A stretch of DNA of 64,000 nucleotides from an uncultured Dehalococcoidia bacterium (GTDB lineage Bacteria; Chloroflexota; Dehalococcoidia; Lucifugimonadales; CATOSD01), in contig CATOSD010000001.1 of the NCBI GenBank assembly GCA_951812395.1, positions 496,001 to 560,000 on the forward strand, written 5' to 3'. Every line of letters begins with the position of its first letter. Position 1 is the first letter of the stretch. Shown here one piece after another: positions 26,176 through 35,019 of the stretch. Below the pieces are notes generated by a model. That model was not told the origin of the DNA, did not search any database, and saw only the letters and a program-made list of their open reading frames with translations. A program made the translations under genes and the position numbers.

Positions 26176-26478
26176 CTAGGGGTCCGATTTCGTAAGGGCG
26201 GGCAGGATGCTGGTGTTCCAGTAGTCCTGGTCCCCATCCTGCCGCAGCTCATACACAAGTTGCGCCGTCTCCCTGCCCACGGTCTTGCTCAGCTCGGCCC
26301 CGGCCCGGTTTCCGGCCAGCGCGGTTACCGCCGCTCGCAGCTTTATCACGTATTCCACAACTTCGAAGGCGGCCTTGTCGGACGCCGAGCGCGCCTGCAA
26401 GGCTTCGAGCCTCTCCAGCCACTCAAGGCCTCTTTCGGCTTCTTCGAAACCGTCATCCAACGCGTTGGTTGTAGTCAT
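26176..26478 (-). CDS. Small helical hypothetical protein upstream of the STAS gene
   Basis: This 100-residue protein is predicted to be mostly helical and acidic at its N-terminus (DDGFEEAERGLEWLERLEALQARSA). It has no family I recognise. The ATG at 26478 has a strong GGAGGATG ribosome site. It is first in a minus-strand series with the STAS gene, which suggests a signalling-associated role, but this is only positional. Confidence 0.65.
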   Translation of the reverse strand: MTTTNALDDGFEEAERGLEWLERLEALQARSASDKAAFEVVEYVIKLRAAVTALAGNRAGAELSKTVGRETAQLVYELRQDGDQDYWNTSILPALTKSDP

Positions 26479-26687
26479 CTGTCATCCTCCGCTCTCGCCA
26501 CTCGCTGAGATGTCGTGGCAAGCAAAGTCCAGCCCTGTACCGCGGTGTGCACCGCAGCGGGCTCTTACTAACCATCATAACATGTGGTGCAAAGGTTGAA
26601 AAACCTTGCGACGTGACTTCGCCGAGTGCAGATTGGCGGCAATCTGTGTACAGTATGCCCATATGTATTTTAGGAAGGAGCATCCCA

Positions 26688-27530
26688 ATGGCCACTACAC
26701 CGGGAACCGAGATTATAGAGCTCGAGACGGGCGTGTTCGCGCGGCTGCACGAGGGCCTCACCAACGCGGGCATCATCGTGGGCGACGACGGCGTGCTGGT
26801 GATCGACTCGCTGCGCGTCCCGTCATTCGGACGCGACCTCATCCACGACGTCCGGCACATCACCGACAAGCCGATCCGGTACCTGGTGGACACCCACTCG
26901 CACTGGGACCACGCCTGGGGCAACGAGGAGTTTCCCGACGCGACCATCATCGGCCACGAGAACTGCTACGAGGAGATGGTGGACGTGGAGTGGAATCGGC
27001 AGTGGCGGGAGAAGGTGATGAGCTCCGGCGACCCCTGGTCCGAGGAGGCCGGGTTGGTGAACATCACGCCGCCCAATCTCACGTTCGAGACGAGCATGAG
27101 GCTGTACATCGGCGGTAGAGAGGTGCGCCTGCTGTTCCTGGGCAGGGCGCACACCGGCGGCGACACGCACATCTACCTGCCGGACGACGGCATCGTGTTC
27201 TGCGGGGACGTGGCGCAGGACGGCGGAATGCCGTTCCTGGCCGACAGCTACCCGTCCGAGTGGCCCGCCACCGACGACCGGCTGGTGGACCTTCAGGCCC
27301 CGCGGTTCGTGTCCGGCCACGGGCCGGTTGGCGAGCACGCCGCGCTGGTGGAGGCGCGCGACTTCATCCACGCTATGGTCGGCAGTCTCGAGGCCGCCGC
27401 CAGCGCGGGCAGAAGCGCGCAGGACGCGGCCGCCGCGACGGTCGCGGCGCTGGCTCCCCAGTACGGCGAGTGGCGCGGCTTCGAGCGGCTGGAGGAGGCG
27501 CTGCCGGAGGCGTACGGCAGGCTGGGCTAA
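26688..27530 (+). CDS. Metallo-beta-lactamase-fold hydrolase
   Basis: The zinc-binding motif reads YLVDTHSHWDHAWGN (HxHxDH). The later ligands are in FLGRAHTGGDTHIYLPDDGIVFCGDVAQDG and FVSGHGPVG, so the metal set looks complete. The start is the ATG at 26688 (MATTPGTEII), preceded by AGGAAGGAGC; a longer frame from 26547 lacks a ribosome site. The length of 280 residues matches the common MBL-fold enzymes such as glyoxalase II-like and quinoprotein relatives. No signal peptide is visible. The substrate is unknown. Confidence 0.9.
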   Translation: MATTPGTEIIELETGVFARLHEGLTNAGIIVGDDGVLVIDSLRVPSFGRDLIHDVRHITDKPIRYLVDTHSHWDHAWGNEEFPDATIIGHENCYEEMVDVEWNRQWREKVMSSGDPWSEEAGLVNITPPNLTFETSMRLYIGGREVRLLFLGRAHTGGDTHIYLPDDGIVFCGDVAQDGGMPFLADSYPSEWPATDDRLVDLQAPRFVSGHGPVGEHAALVEARDFIHAMVGSLEAAASAGRSAQDAAAATVAALAPQYGEWRGFERLEEALPEAYGRLG

Positions 27531-27538
27531 GGCGTCTA

Positions 27539-27571
27539 TCCCCTCTACCAAGACTGGGAAAGGGTTAGGGT
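27539..27571. repeat. Dispersed palindromic repeat before a lipoprotein gene
   Basis: CCCTCTACCAAGACTGGGAA followed by AGGGTTAGGG matches the unit at 41832-41869 and, more loosely, 10187-10236. It ends directly at the possible upstream start codons of the next gene, so those starts derive from repeat sequence. Confidence 0.6.
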
Positions 27572-27590
27572 GATGGTTGAAACGCGTGTC

Positions 27591-28877
27591 ATGTCAAGTC
27601 TGGATAGTTTCAGGGTGACACGCGCCCTTGTGCTCCGGGTTCTGCCGCTGGCCGCCGCGGCTTTGCTGGCGCTCGGCGTCGCCGCGGCGTGCGGCGGCGA
27701 CGGCCCAGCGGATGCCGAGCCCGAGCCGCTGAAGATAGGGTTGCTGATGAGTTTCAGTGGCCCGTCCTCCGACCGCTCGGCCTGGCGAGAGCGCGGCTTC
27801 CTGCTCGCGATAAAGCACGTCAACGACGCGGGCGGCGTGTTCGGCCTGGACGTCGAGACGGCGCGGGGAGACACCGGCACGGACAGCGAGACGGCGGTGG
27901 CCGAGGCGCGCCGTCTGGTCGAGGCCGAGGGCGTGCACGCTATAGTCGGCCCCAGCTCCAGCGCCAACTCGCTGCCCGTCGCCGAACAGGTCACCGGCCC
28001 GGCTGGCGTCGTCAACATCAGCCCGTCCGCCAGTTCGCCGCAGTTGACGAACGCGGACGACGACGGCTTCTTCTTCCGCATCGTGCTGGCTGACACGGCG
28101 CAAGGCCCCGTTCTGGCCCGCGTGACCCGCGAGCGCGGCTTCGACAACGTGGGCGTCATGTACCAGGACGACGCCTACGGGCGCGGGCTCGCCGAGTCCT
28201 TCGCCGCCGCCTGGACCGGGCGGGTCAGCCTCGCCGCCGTGGAGCGCGGGCAGGACTCATACCTGGCCGCGCTGGCGGAGACGGCGGAGGACGGCGCGCA
28301 GGCGCTGCTGATCATAGCGTCCGGGCCGGATGCCGAGACCATGGTCAGGGAGTCGCTGGAGAGCGGCCTGTACGACAGCTTCACGTTCGGCGACGCCGCC
28401 AGGAGTCCCAACCTGGTGCGGAACATAGGCGGTGACCGTCTGGGAGGCATGTACGGTACTGCGGGCGTCAGCGCGCCGGGGAGCGAGTCCTCAGCGGCGT
28501 GGGAGAGGGCGTTTCTGGACGAGCACGGGGAGCTGCCGGCGTTCGCCTACGTGAAAGAGACCTACGACGCGGTCATCGCCATCGCGCTCGCGGCGGAGGC
28601 CGCCGGCGTGACGGACGGCGCCGCGACACGGGACCGGCTGCGCGCGGTCGCGTCGGCGCCCGGCGAGGTCGCGCTCGCGGGGCCGGAGGGCGTCGCGGAG
28701 GCGCTGCGCATCGTCCGGGACGGCGGCGACGTCGATTACGAGGGCGCGGCGGCGACGCTAGATTGGGACGCCAACGGCGACCTCGTGCACGGCCACGTGG
28801 GGGTGTGGCGCTACACCGCCGACGAGCGCATCGAGGACGTGGAGGCGGTGCCGATCGACTTCGGCTCGCCACAGTAA
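27591..28877 (+). CDS. ABC transporter substrate-binding lipoprotein (branched-chain amino-acid type)
   Basis: The N-terminal signal ends in the lipobox ALGVAAAC, so the mature protein is a lipoprotein outside the membrane. The body is a type I periplasmic-binding fold of the LivJ/leucine-binding family: LKIGLLMSFSGPSS, GFLLAIKHVNDAGGVFG, AIVGPSSSANSLPVAEQ, GFFFRIVLADTAQGP, VGVMYQDDAYGRGLAESF and YVKETYDAVIAIALAAEAAG. Earlier starts at 27570 and 27573 fall in repeat sequence; 27591 gives a normal signal peptide. No permease or ATPase genes are adjacent, so its transporter partners lie elsewhere, or it is an orphan sensor. Confidence 0.88.
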   Translation: MSSLDSFRVTRALVLRVLPLAAAALLALGVAAACGGDGPADAEPEPLKIGLLMSFSGPSSDRSAWRERGFLLAIKHVNDAGGVFGLDVETARGDTGTDSETAVAEARRLVEAEGVHAIVGPSSSANSLPVAEQVTGPAGVVNISPSASSPQLTNADDDGFFFRIVLADTAQGPVLARVTRERGFDNVGVMYQDDAYGRGLAESFAAAWTGRVSLAAVERGQDSYLAALAETAEDGAQALLIIASGPDAETMVRESLESGLYDSFTFGDAARSPNLVRNIGGDRLGGMYGTAGVSAPGSESSAAWERAFLDEHGELPAFAYVKETYDAVIAIALAAEAAGVTDGAATRDRLRAVASAPGEVALAGPEGVAEALRIVRDGGDVDYEGAAATLDWDANGDLVHGHVGVWRYTADERIEDVEAVPIDFGSPQ

Positions 28878-28937
28878 CGTCAACACTTGCCGGTGTAGAG
28901 TGGGTATCTGCGTGCTCCGCTAGGCAAGGTAGACACT

Positions 28938-30416
28938 ATGCCGCTTCGTTTACGTGCCACTACCCTATCGCCATTGCTCCTCGCGCTCGCAGCCGCGGCG
29001 CTCGCGCTCGGCTGCGAGCGCGGAGCGGGCGACGCCGATCCCACCGCAGCGAAGGCGACCACGCACACGCCGACAGCCGTCACGGCGCCTCTCGCCGTCG
29101 CGGGGCCCGGGGTTACGCCCTGCAGCGTGTCCGGCCCGGAGCTTCCGGAAGACTGGCAACTGGCCAACCACGTCCGCTGGTCGCCGGACGGCTCCCGGAT
29201 CCTGTTCGACTTTTCGATTGGCAAGATCGGCACGCCGCCGGTCGGCCTGTACGGCGTCGACGCCGACGGTCACCGGGTGCGGGAGGTTATTGATCCCGTC
29301 GAGAACTCGGCCTTTTCGGACGTGCTTGGGATGTACACCGGCTCCATGATGTACTTCGACATATCCCCCGACGGCTCCAGGGTCGTCTACTCCACGTGCA
29401 GGTACTCCACCGGGTCCAACTTCGAGCTGATGGTGTCAAAGCTGGACGGCACGGAGACCCGGAGGCTGACCGACAACGGCCACGTGGACAACTACCCCGT
29501 ATGGTCACCCGACGGCGCCCGCATCGCGTTCATCTCCAGCCGGACGGAGGAAGGGGAACACGACCCCGCGAGTTACCGGCTGTACACGATGGCCGCCGAC
29601 GGCTCGGACGTGCGGCTGCTGGCCCCCGGCGCGGACGATCCCTACTTTGCGGCGGGCCCGCATCCGCCGGAGTGGTCGCCCGACGGCGAGCGCATAGCGT
29701 TCGTGGTGTACGAGTACGATGGCGATTGGGAGGTCGGCAGGTCCGTCTACACGGTCGGCGCCGACGGCGCCGGGCTTGCGAAAGTGGCCGACGCGGTGAG
29801 CGGGCCCGCGTGGTCGCCGGACGGCGAGAGGATAGCCGCAGCCGGGCTGGAGGGCGAAGAAGGGGCCGCGCTGTACACGTTCGCCACCGGCGGATCAGAC
29901 TCCGTCAAGGTCGCGGACCTGTTTCACCACTTCTCCGAGCTCGATACCCTGTTCGACCACCCGGTCGGCGAATCTGGGCACGTGTGGCTGGGAAGCCTGT
30001 CCTGGTCTCCCAACGGCGCGATGGTACTGTTTGAGTCCACCGGCGTGAGGGTCTCGATCGAGGACTCTTTCGTCTACTACTCGCTCCTGGTCAGCAGCGT
30101 GTCCGGCGACGAGAGAGGCCCGCCCATACAGGGGATATCGGCCTGGTCCCCGGACGGCTCCCGGATCGCCGTGCAGCCCGCCGCGGTGCACGACAGGATT
30201 CGCGAGCTCAGGCCACGGAGCGTGGTGCTGTACACCGTGGACGGGGACGGCACGGACGCGCGCGTGCTCGCGAGGGGCGTGCGCACCGCGGACGGCTACG
30301 CCGGCGTGACGGCCGAGGCGTCCGTCCGCCGCCCCGCCGACGCCGACGGCTGCGTCGGCCGCCGGCCGGCCGCCGCCCCGGGCAGCAACCCCGAGCTGGT
30401 AGAGGACTGCCGGTGA
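28938..30416 (+). CDS. TolB-like WD40/PD40 beta-propeller lipoprotein
   Basis: The signal peptide ends in the lipobox LALGC. The mature part is a beta-propeller with repeated PD40 units: VRWSPDGSRILFDF, DISPDGSRVVYST, PVWSPDGARIAFISS, PEWSPDGERIAFVVY, PAWSPDGERIAAAG, LSWSPNGAMVLFES and SAWSPDGSRIAVQ. Seven such units suggest a complete propeller. Relatives include the TolB C-terminal domain and many outer-surface proteins. The ATG at 28938 follows AAGGTAG. It comes 60 bp after the substrate-binding lipoprotein on the same strand, so they may share a transcript. Confidence 0.85.
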   Translation: MPLRLRATTLSPLLLALAAAALALGCERGAGDADPTAAKATTHTPTAVTAPLAVAGPGVTPCSVSGPELPEDWQLANHVRWSPDGSRILFDFSIGKIGTPPVGLYGVDADGHRVREVIDPVENSAFSDVLGMYTGSMMYFDISPDGSRVVYSTCRYSTGSNFELMVSKLDGTETRRLTDNGHVDNYPVWSPDGARIAFISSRTEEGEHDPASYRLYTMAADGSDVRLLAPGADDPYFAAGPHPPEWSPDGERIAFVVYEYDGDWEVGRSVYTVGADGAGLAKVADAVSGPAWSPDGERIAAAGLEGEEGAALYTFATGGSDSVKVADLFHHFSELDTLFDHPVGESGHVWLGSLSWSPNGAMVLFESTGVRVSIEDSFVYYSLLVSSVSGDERGPPIQGISAWSPDGSRIAVQPAAVHDRIRELRPRSVVLYTVDGDGTDARVLARGVRTADGYAGVTAEASVRRPADADGCVGRRPAAAPGSNPELVEDCR

Positions 30417-30508
30417 GGTGATTCTGCAATAGAGAATATCGGGAAGGGAGACGGGGAGAGAGGGTATGATATGATTGTCACATAAGATTCTCTAAGGTCG
30501 CGCTGGTC

Positions 30509-30721
30509 TTGCTGGGTTGGTGCGTCTTTGGAGGGTTCGCAGGATTGCTAATCTGCCTGGCGCTAACCGTTGGAACTTCAGCGCGTGCCGCCCTCGATAG
30601 TTTCGTATTCGCCATGACTCTCATCGGCAGCATGATTTTGTTAGTGATTGCCGTCTTGACCTTCATGCGGTCTTACGTCAACAGCCGCAACTATGAACAA
30701 CAAGGGGGCGACAATGAGTGA
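30509..30721 (+). CDS. Small two-helix membrane protein, 70 residues
   Basis: Two hydrophobic stretches, GLLICLALTVGTSA and FAMTLIGSMILLVIAVLTFM, suggest two transmembrane helices with a short charged tail (NSRNYEQQGGDNE). Only a TTG at 30509 is available as start in this frame and no clear ribosome site precedes it, so the N-terminus is uncertain. A TATGATATGAT stretch (about 30465-30475) upstream could be a -10 region. The function is unknown. Confidence 0.55.
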   Translation: MLGWCVFGGFAGLLICLALTVGTSARAALDSFVFAMTLIGSMILLVIAVLTFMRSYVNSRNYEQQGGDNE

Positions 30722-30857
30722 AGGAACCCAGATCATCTTGATAGCCATATCAGGGATAGGGGTAGTAGCTACTGGCTTCTTCCTTGCGTTCAAGGCCATG
30801 CCACGAGACTTGCGAAGATACATCCTGTGGCTAGGCTCTCCACCGGAAGACCGGTAA
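30714..30857 (+). CDS. Tiny membrane protein, 47 residues, overlapping the previous gene
   Basis: Starting at the ATG at 30714 (MSEGTQIILIAISGIGVVAT), this frame overlaps the end of the previous gene by eight bases and has an AAGGGGGCG ribosome site. It encodes one hydrophobic helix, then a basic segment (MPRDLRRYILWLGS), and stops at 30857. The enoyl-CoA hydratase gene starts 18 bp later. The coupled overlap argues that both tiny frames are real, perhaps a two-component membrane module. The function is unknown. Confidence 0.5.
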   Translation: MSEGTQIILIAISGIGVVATGFFLAFKAMPRDLRRYILWLGSPPEDR

Positions 30858-30874
30858 GAGGCAAGGAGGCCGTT

Positions 30875-31654
30875 ATGATGCAACAACAAATGGTACGCCG
30901 CAGGTCCCGCGAGGGTGTGGTGACGCTCACGCTGAACAACCCGTCGAAGCGCAACGCGCTTTCGACCGAGACGCTGCTGGAGCTGCGAGACCTGTTCGCC
31001 GATTTCGAGCGCGACGACGAGGTCCGCGTGGTGGTGCTGCGCTCCGAGGGGCCGGTGTTCAGCTCCGGCCACGACCTGCGCGAGCTGATCGACCGCGACG
31101 AGGCGTCGTACACCGAGGTGTTCGCCCTGTGCACCGAGGTCATGGAGGCCATCCGGCTGCTGCCCAAGCCGGTCATCGCGCAGGTGCAGGGTCTGGCCAC
31201 CGCCGCCGGCTGCCAGCTCGTGGCCACCTGCGACCTCGCCGTCGCCGGAGAGTCCGCGGCCTTCTGCACGCCCGGCGTCCAGATAGGCCTGTTCTGCACC
31301 ACTCCCGGCGTGGCGCTGGCGCGCTCTGTCCCGTCCACGAAGAAGGCCATGGAGATGCTGCTCACCGGCGAGCCGGTGCCGGCCAGCGAGGCGCTGGAGA
31401 TGGGACTGGTCAACCGCGTGACACCGGACGACGATCTGGAGGACACGGTCGAGCGGCTGGCCCGCCAGATTGCGTCCGCGAGCGCGCAGACGCTCGCCAT
31501 CGGCAAGCCCGCCTTCTACCGGCAGATCGAGCTGCCCCGACCCGACGCCTACGACCTGGCGCAGAAGGTGATGGTGGACAACCTGCTCAAAGAGGACGCC
31601 CACGAGGGCATTTCCGCGTTCCTCGAGAAGCGGTCGCCCCAGTGGAATCACTGA
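30875..31654 (+). CDS. Enoyl-CoA hydratase/isomerase family protein
   Basis: This 259-residue crotonase-fold enzyme starts at the ATG at 30875 with CAAGGAGG upstream. Visible motifs are VVTLTLNNPSKRNALSTE, FSSGHDLRELI (oxyanion hole region) and IAQVQGLATAAGCQLVATCDLAVAGESA. The first catalytic glutamate is not in its usual place, which occurs in several crotonase subgroups. It acts on CoA thioesters, perhaps in fatty-acid or aromatic-acid breakdown. Its last 62 codons and 13 bases beyond the stop are repeated nearly perfectly at 40300-40506, where the defence-type island ends. Confidence 0.88.
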   Translation: MMQQQMVRRRSREGVVTLTLNNPSKRNALSTETLLELRDLFADFERDDEVRVVVLRSEGPVFSSGHDLRELIDRDEASYTEVFALCTEVMEAIRLLPKPVIAQVQGLATAAGCQLVATCDLAVAGESAAFCTPGVQIGLFCTTPGVALARSVPSTKKAMEMLLTGEPVPASEALEMGLVNRVTPDDDLEDTVERLARQIASASAQTLAIGKPAFYRQIELPRPDAYDLAQKVMVDNLLKEDAHEGISAFLEKRSPQWNH

Positions 31655-31667
31655 CGCGGCCCGCGTT
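31461..31667 (+). repeat. Left 207-bp direct repeat (3' end of enoyl-CoA hydratase gene)
   Basis: This segment covers the last 62 codons of the enoyl-CoA hydratase and 13 bases after its stop. By direct reading it matches 40300-40506 with one mismatch (T at 31471, A at 40310). The two copies point the same way and enclose 8.6 kb. Confidence 0.9.
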
Positions 31668-31855
31668 CGCCTGCTTTGGCCCACTGGGCCATGCACCAAC
31701 CAAGTGTCCTCACCGCCGGCCGCCGCGGTCCAACCCGGCGCCTGCTGGGCAACCGCGCCGCCCGCGGTATTCGACGCTAAGTAGCTCGCTGGGGAGACAA
31801 TCGGTGGAACGACCGCAGGGGTCGCCAGGCTAGCCTCCTTTTGACTTAGGTGGAT

Positions 31856-33142
31856 CTATCGCCAATCGGAGAAGCCAAGCGCCAAACTATCGAGCCAGTC
31901 GAAACGTTCGGAAATGTGCCCGATGTCAACTAGTGCCCCACCGGACCTCGCTTCGTCTGCCCCTTCCTGGCCTAGATCGTCTAGCGCTCTTTGAAGTCGC
32001 GCCTTATCGATGAGTCCCTCTTGCGCCGCGCGCTCCAGCATCCTGGAGAATATGTGAATTCTCCCCGATGGATCCATGCTTGCGACTGCTACTTCCCTCG
32101 TGGGGGTTCGTACTGAAATCAGATGGTGTTCACCACGTGAGCCGGGGGGCTGTCTTGCTACAACGTTCTCACGGATTGTCGTAAGGCGATCTAGAAAACT
32201 AGATGGTTCTCCGCTACCCGGTCCTTCGATTGTACGATTGAATGAACAGGTGCGCTTTTCGTCGCCGACAACGCGTTCGGCATCTGAGACTTGATAAGTG
32301 TGGGGAGCCTCAAGTTCATACATGGTGTATAGTGTCCAGTCATTGTCGAACTGGTATTCTGTGCCGGAAACAAGACCTATGAAGTCTAGACGGCGCTCAT
32401 TCACTGCGTTGAGGAGAGCAAGCTCCTCGGTGCCACCAGTTGAAGACTCATTGCCGTCCCACACATACAGTAACCAAGGTCTTAAGCTTAACCAATCATT
32501 GCGGTCCACCTTGATGAGAACAACCTCGCAGCGCGAAACCGGTCGAGCGATCGGCAATTTCACAGAGACATAACGTTGAGAGAACCCATGGCATCTTAGG
32601 CCGTTCAATTGACTGCTACGAAGATCTGGGGCCAACTCCACGTTTCTGACTGACACCATCATGTGAGCACGAAGGCAATCCAACTCTTGAATGATGGCAT
32701 CGACATCAATTACAAGCTCGTTTAGCCAAGTTCCGGTTTGAGCTAACGATGCTGTATGAGCATCCCTGTTACGATTCCGTACAATGCGCTGAAGTCTCTC
32801 TCTCCTCTGCCTACTTCTCTTGGTCCTTTCGCCGTAGAGTTGGACTAACTCGGGGACGTAACTGACTTCGAGTCGTGTTGCTAGGACGCCTGCCGCTTCA
32901 TTGATGTAAGTAACGAAGTCGCCTACGGCCAACCTCTTGGCTCTTGGTTGTGTTGGCAATTGGCCGAGCAGACCAAGCCGATGACAATCGCTTAGCAGGA
33001 TTGCCGCTAACACATGCAAGGTGTTCTGAGCCAAGACTCTAAGCTGGTCAAATTTCGCTCGATGATCATCCTCTACATCTACGAGATGCCTCACGGACGC
33101 GATAGGAGCCGGGAGCAAGTGAATGTCCACTAGCAATTCCAC
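31856..33142 (-). CDS. Hypothetical protein with a HEPN-like RNxxxH motif, last gene of the island operon
   Basis: The 428-residue protein is not a family I can name. Its N-terminal 170 residues look all-helical and contain RIVRNRNRDAHTASLA around residues 119-134. Here R124-x4-H129 (and R122-x6-H129) fits the catalytic Rx4-6H motif of HEPN RNases such as Swt1-like domains. The C-terminal part is mixed alpha/beta and includes TPTREVAVASMDPSGRIHIFSR. The start ATG at 33142 lies inside the methyltransferase gene (13-bp overlap), so they are probably co-translated. A HEPN toxin beside a DNA methyltransferase and ATPases is common in defence systems. The RNase role is inferred. Confidence 0.7.
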   Translation of the reverse strand: MELLVDIHLLPAPIASVRHLVDVEDDHRAKFDQLRVLAQNTLHVLAAILLSDCHRLGLLGQLPTQPRAKRLAVGDFVTYINEAAGVLATRLEVSYVPELVQLYGERTKRSRQRRERLQRIVRNRNRDAHTASLAQTGTWLNELVIDVDAIIQELDCLRAHMMVSVRNVELAPDLRSSQLNGLRCHGFSQRYVSVKLPIARPVSRCEVVLIKVDRNDWLSLRPWLLYVWDGNESSTGGTEELALLNAVNERRLDFIGLVSGTEYQFDNDWTLYTMYELEAPHTYQVSDAERVVGDEKRTCSFNRTIEGPGSGEPSSFLDRLTTIRENVVARQPPGSRGEHHLISVRTPTREVAVASMDPSGRIHIFSRMLERAAQEGLIDKARLQRALDDLGQEGADEARSGGALVDIGHISERFDWLDSLALGFSDWR

Positions 33143-35019
33143 CTCCCAACTCGCTTCACGCTGTCTAACAGATCCGCGAAGTCGGAGGACGGACTCAACG
33201 CCGCGAGTGCAGTCGCAATTGCATAGGCTGCACTGACTTCATCAACTGGCTTTAATCCTTCCATTGCAGACAGATCATCCAATGCATCACCCATTAGGGC
33301 GTCGGAACTCAAGACTGCTAGACTCGTACGCTTTCGACAATAGAAGATTGAGTCGACTTTGATGTTGCCTCTCGAGCTATGGAAGCCATTGTTGAGCTCC
33401 GATCTGACAAATCTCAACCGATACGGGACAAGTGAAGCATTCTTCAGCGCGTCTGCCAGACACTCCCACGCTTGAGCTTTTGCGTGGTGATATGAAAATG
33501 CCACCACCCCGTCGACTTCCAAGTGGTCAATAGATTGTCCTAGAATGTCGGCCAACTCGTTGCTGAACAGTTGAGGGTCTTTGTCCAAAGCTGCGATCCT
33601 TGCTAAGTCTGACGAGTCCAAAGAGTAGCTTCGGTCAAAGGGTACGGCACCGCTAAGCGAGATCCTTAGCCATTGGTAGTAGAAGTCGCCCAACTCTCCA
33701 TAGTCCAGATTGTCGAAGTACGGTGGGTCGGTAACGATGGCATCTACTTTGTTCCAGCCGAACGTGGAAAGAGCTTGGGCAGGCGCGCACCTCACATCTC
33801 GAGTGGCGCCCATTTCGCGAGCATCTTCCGCCTTGCTGACCGTTGACTCAATAGTTGCATAAGCTCTAATGGACTTAGCAACGCAATTGCTGAAACTGCC
33901 CCTGCCTCGTGCTGCACCCCAAACATTTCCTTCGACTGGCCTAGTCACGACGTCGAAACCGTGAAGTCCGAATGCAGGAGTAAGCTTAAGCCAATCTGCG
34001 GCGTACCGGCACATCAGGTTGTTACTGCCGGCAGCATCGGATAATGCGAGGGCCATTGCAAACCGCTGTTCCTGCTCTTTAAGTCCCCTGATGGTTTCTG
34101 CAATTAGGGATAAAGATAACAGTTGCCGTGGACCAAACAGTTGCCCATAAGTTCTGAAGCCATGGGAAATTGGTCTAGGGTCACGACGAGCAGTTGGAAT
34201 CAGTGTTGAACGGAGCTCTGCGGCGATGTCGTGGTTCAGGCTCTGCGCCCGCGCAGTGTCAATGTTCTGGTAGTCTTTTTCGGAGGGACGATGAAACAGT
34301 CGGCCAGTTTCTGCCGAGTAGGATTCCACACCGATTAACTTGAACTGTGGTTCACTGGTTTCCCCGGCGTACAATTCGGCCAAAGTAAACTCTTCGGCCC
34401 CAACTTTCACTTTACCCCTGAGAACGGTGCCCCTCCGCCAGTCATACTCATGGAGGCACTGTGTGCAGACTATGATGTCGAGGCAAGTCGTGTAAAAGAT
34501 GTTTCCACAGGCCGGGCAATAGTAGACTGCCCAATCCTGCTTCCGATTCCTAGCTATCAGATAGTTATGATGGAGTTCAATATCGTTGCCATCGGGAGCG
34601 CTGACGACCCGCACGTAAAATCCTGTGACCATTTCTGCAGGGATGTTGTCCGGCGTTGTAGTCGCAAAAAACCTTCTAATTCGGGGCCCAACAGCATCAT
34701 CGATCGTCTGAAATGCGTACTCTACCTGTTCGACGTCCGGCGGAGTCAGTGTTTGCCTGGCTATCAACCATGCTACCGGATTAATGTCCACCCCGAACAC
34801 GTCATGACCTCTGGTTAGACACTCCAGCAGAATCATTCCGGAACCTGCAAAAGGGTCCAAGATGCGCAAGCTACGCCTTTCACCTAGGTCATCCAAGCCG
34901 TCCAGCACTTTCCGGATCGCATCTGGACGCCGTCTTGCAAACCACTTGTGTAGCAGTGGCGCCGCACGCCCTGGATCTAAGCTTGGTTGGCGCCTCGAAT
35001 CAAGGGCAAGCTGGCTCAT
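33130..35019 (-). CDS. DNA methyltransferase of the island operon (DUF1156-like N-terminus)
   Basis: The N-terminus HKWFARRRPDAIRKVLDGL resembles the HKWWARR start of DUF1156-type DNA methylases. Motif I is LRILDPFAGSGMILLECL, followed by FGVDINPVAW. The catalytic motif IV is IVTDPPYFDNLDYGELGDFY, so it is an adenine- or N4-cytosine-type amino methyltransferase. Between them is a four-cysteine zinc-ribbon-like knuckle (CPACGNIFYTTC...CTQCLHEYDW). It overlaps the HerA-like gene by four bases upstream and the HEPN-motif gene by 13 bases downstream. Probable role: marking host DNA or, as in BREX-like systems, taking part in restriction. Confidence 0.85.
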   Translation of the reverse strand: MSQLALDSRRQPSLDPGRAAPLLHKWFARRRPDAIRKVLDGLDDLGERRSLRILDPFAGSGMILLECLTRGHDVFGVDINPVAWLIARQTLTPPDVEQVEYAFQTIDDAVGPRIRRFFATTTPDNIPAEMVTGFYVRVVSAPDGNDIELHHNYLIARNRKQDWAVYYCPACGNIFYTTCLDIIVCTQCLHEYDWRRGTVLRGKVKVGAEEFTLAELYAGETSEPQFKLIGVESYSAETGRLFHRPSEKDYQNIDTARAQSLNHDIAAELRSTLIPTARRDPRPISHGFRTYGQLFGPRQLLSLSLIAETIRGLKEQEQRFAMALALSDAAGSNNLMCRYAADWLKLTPAFGLHGFDVVTRPVEGNVWGAARGRGSFSNCVAKSIRAYATIESTVSKAEDAREMGATRDVRCAPAQALSTFGWNKVDAIVTDPPYFDNLDYGELGDFYYQWLRISLSGAVPFDRSYSLDSSDLARIAALDKDPQLFSNELADILGQSIDHLEVDGVVAFSYHHAKAQAWECLADALKNASLVPYRLRFVRSELNNGFHSSRGNIKVDSIFYCRKRTSLAVLSSDALMGDALDDLSAMEGLKPVDEVSAAYAIATALAALSPSSDFADLLDSVKRVGRWNC

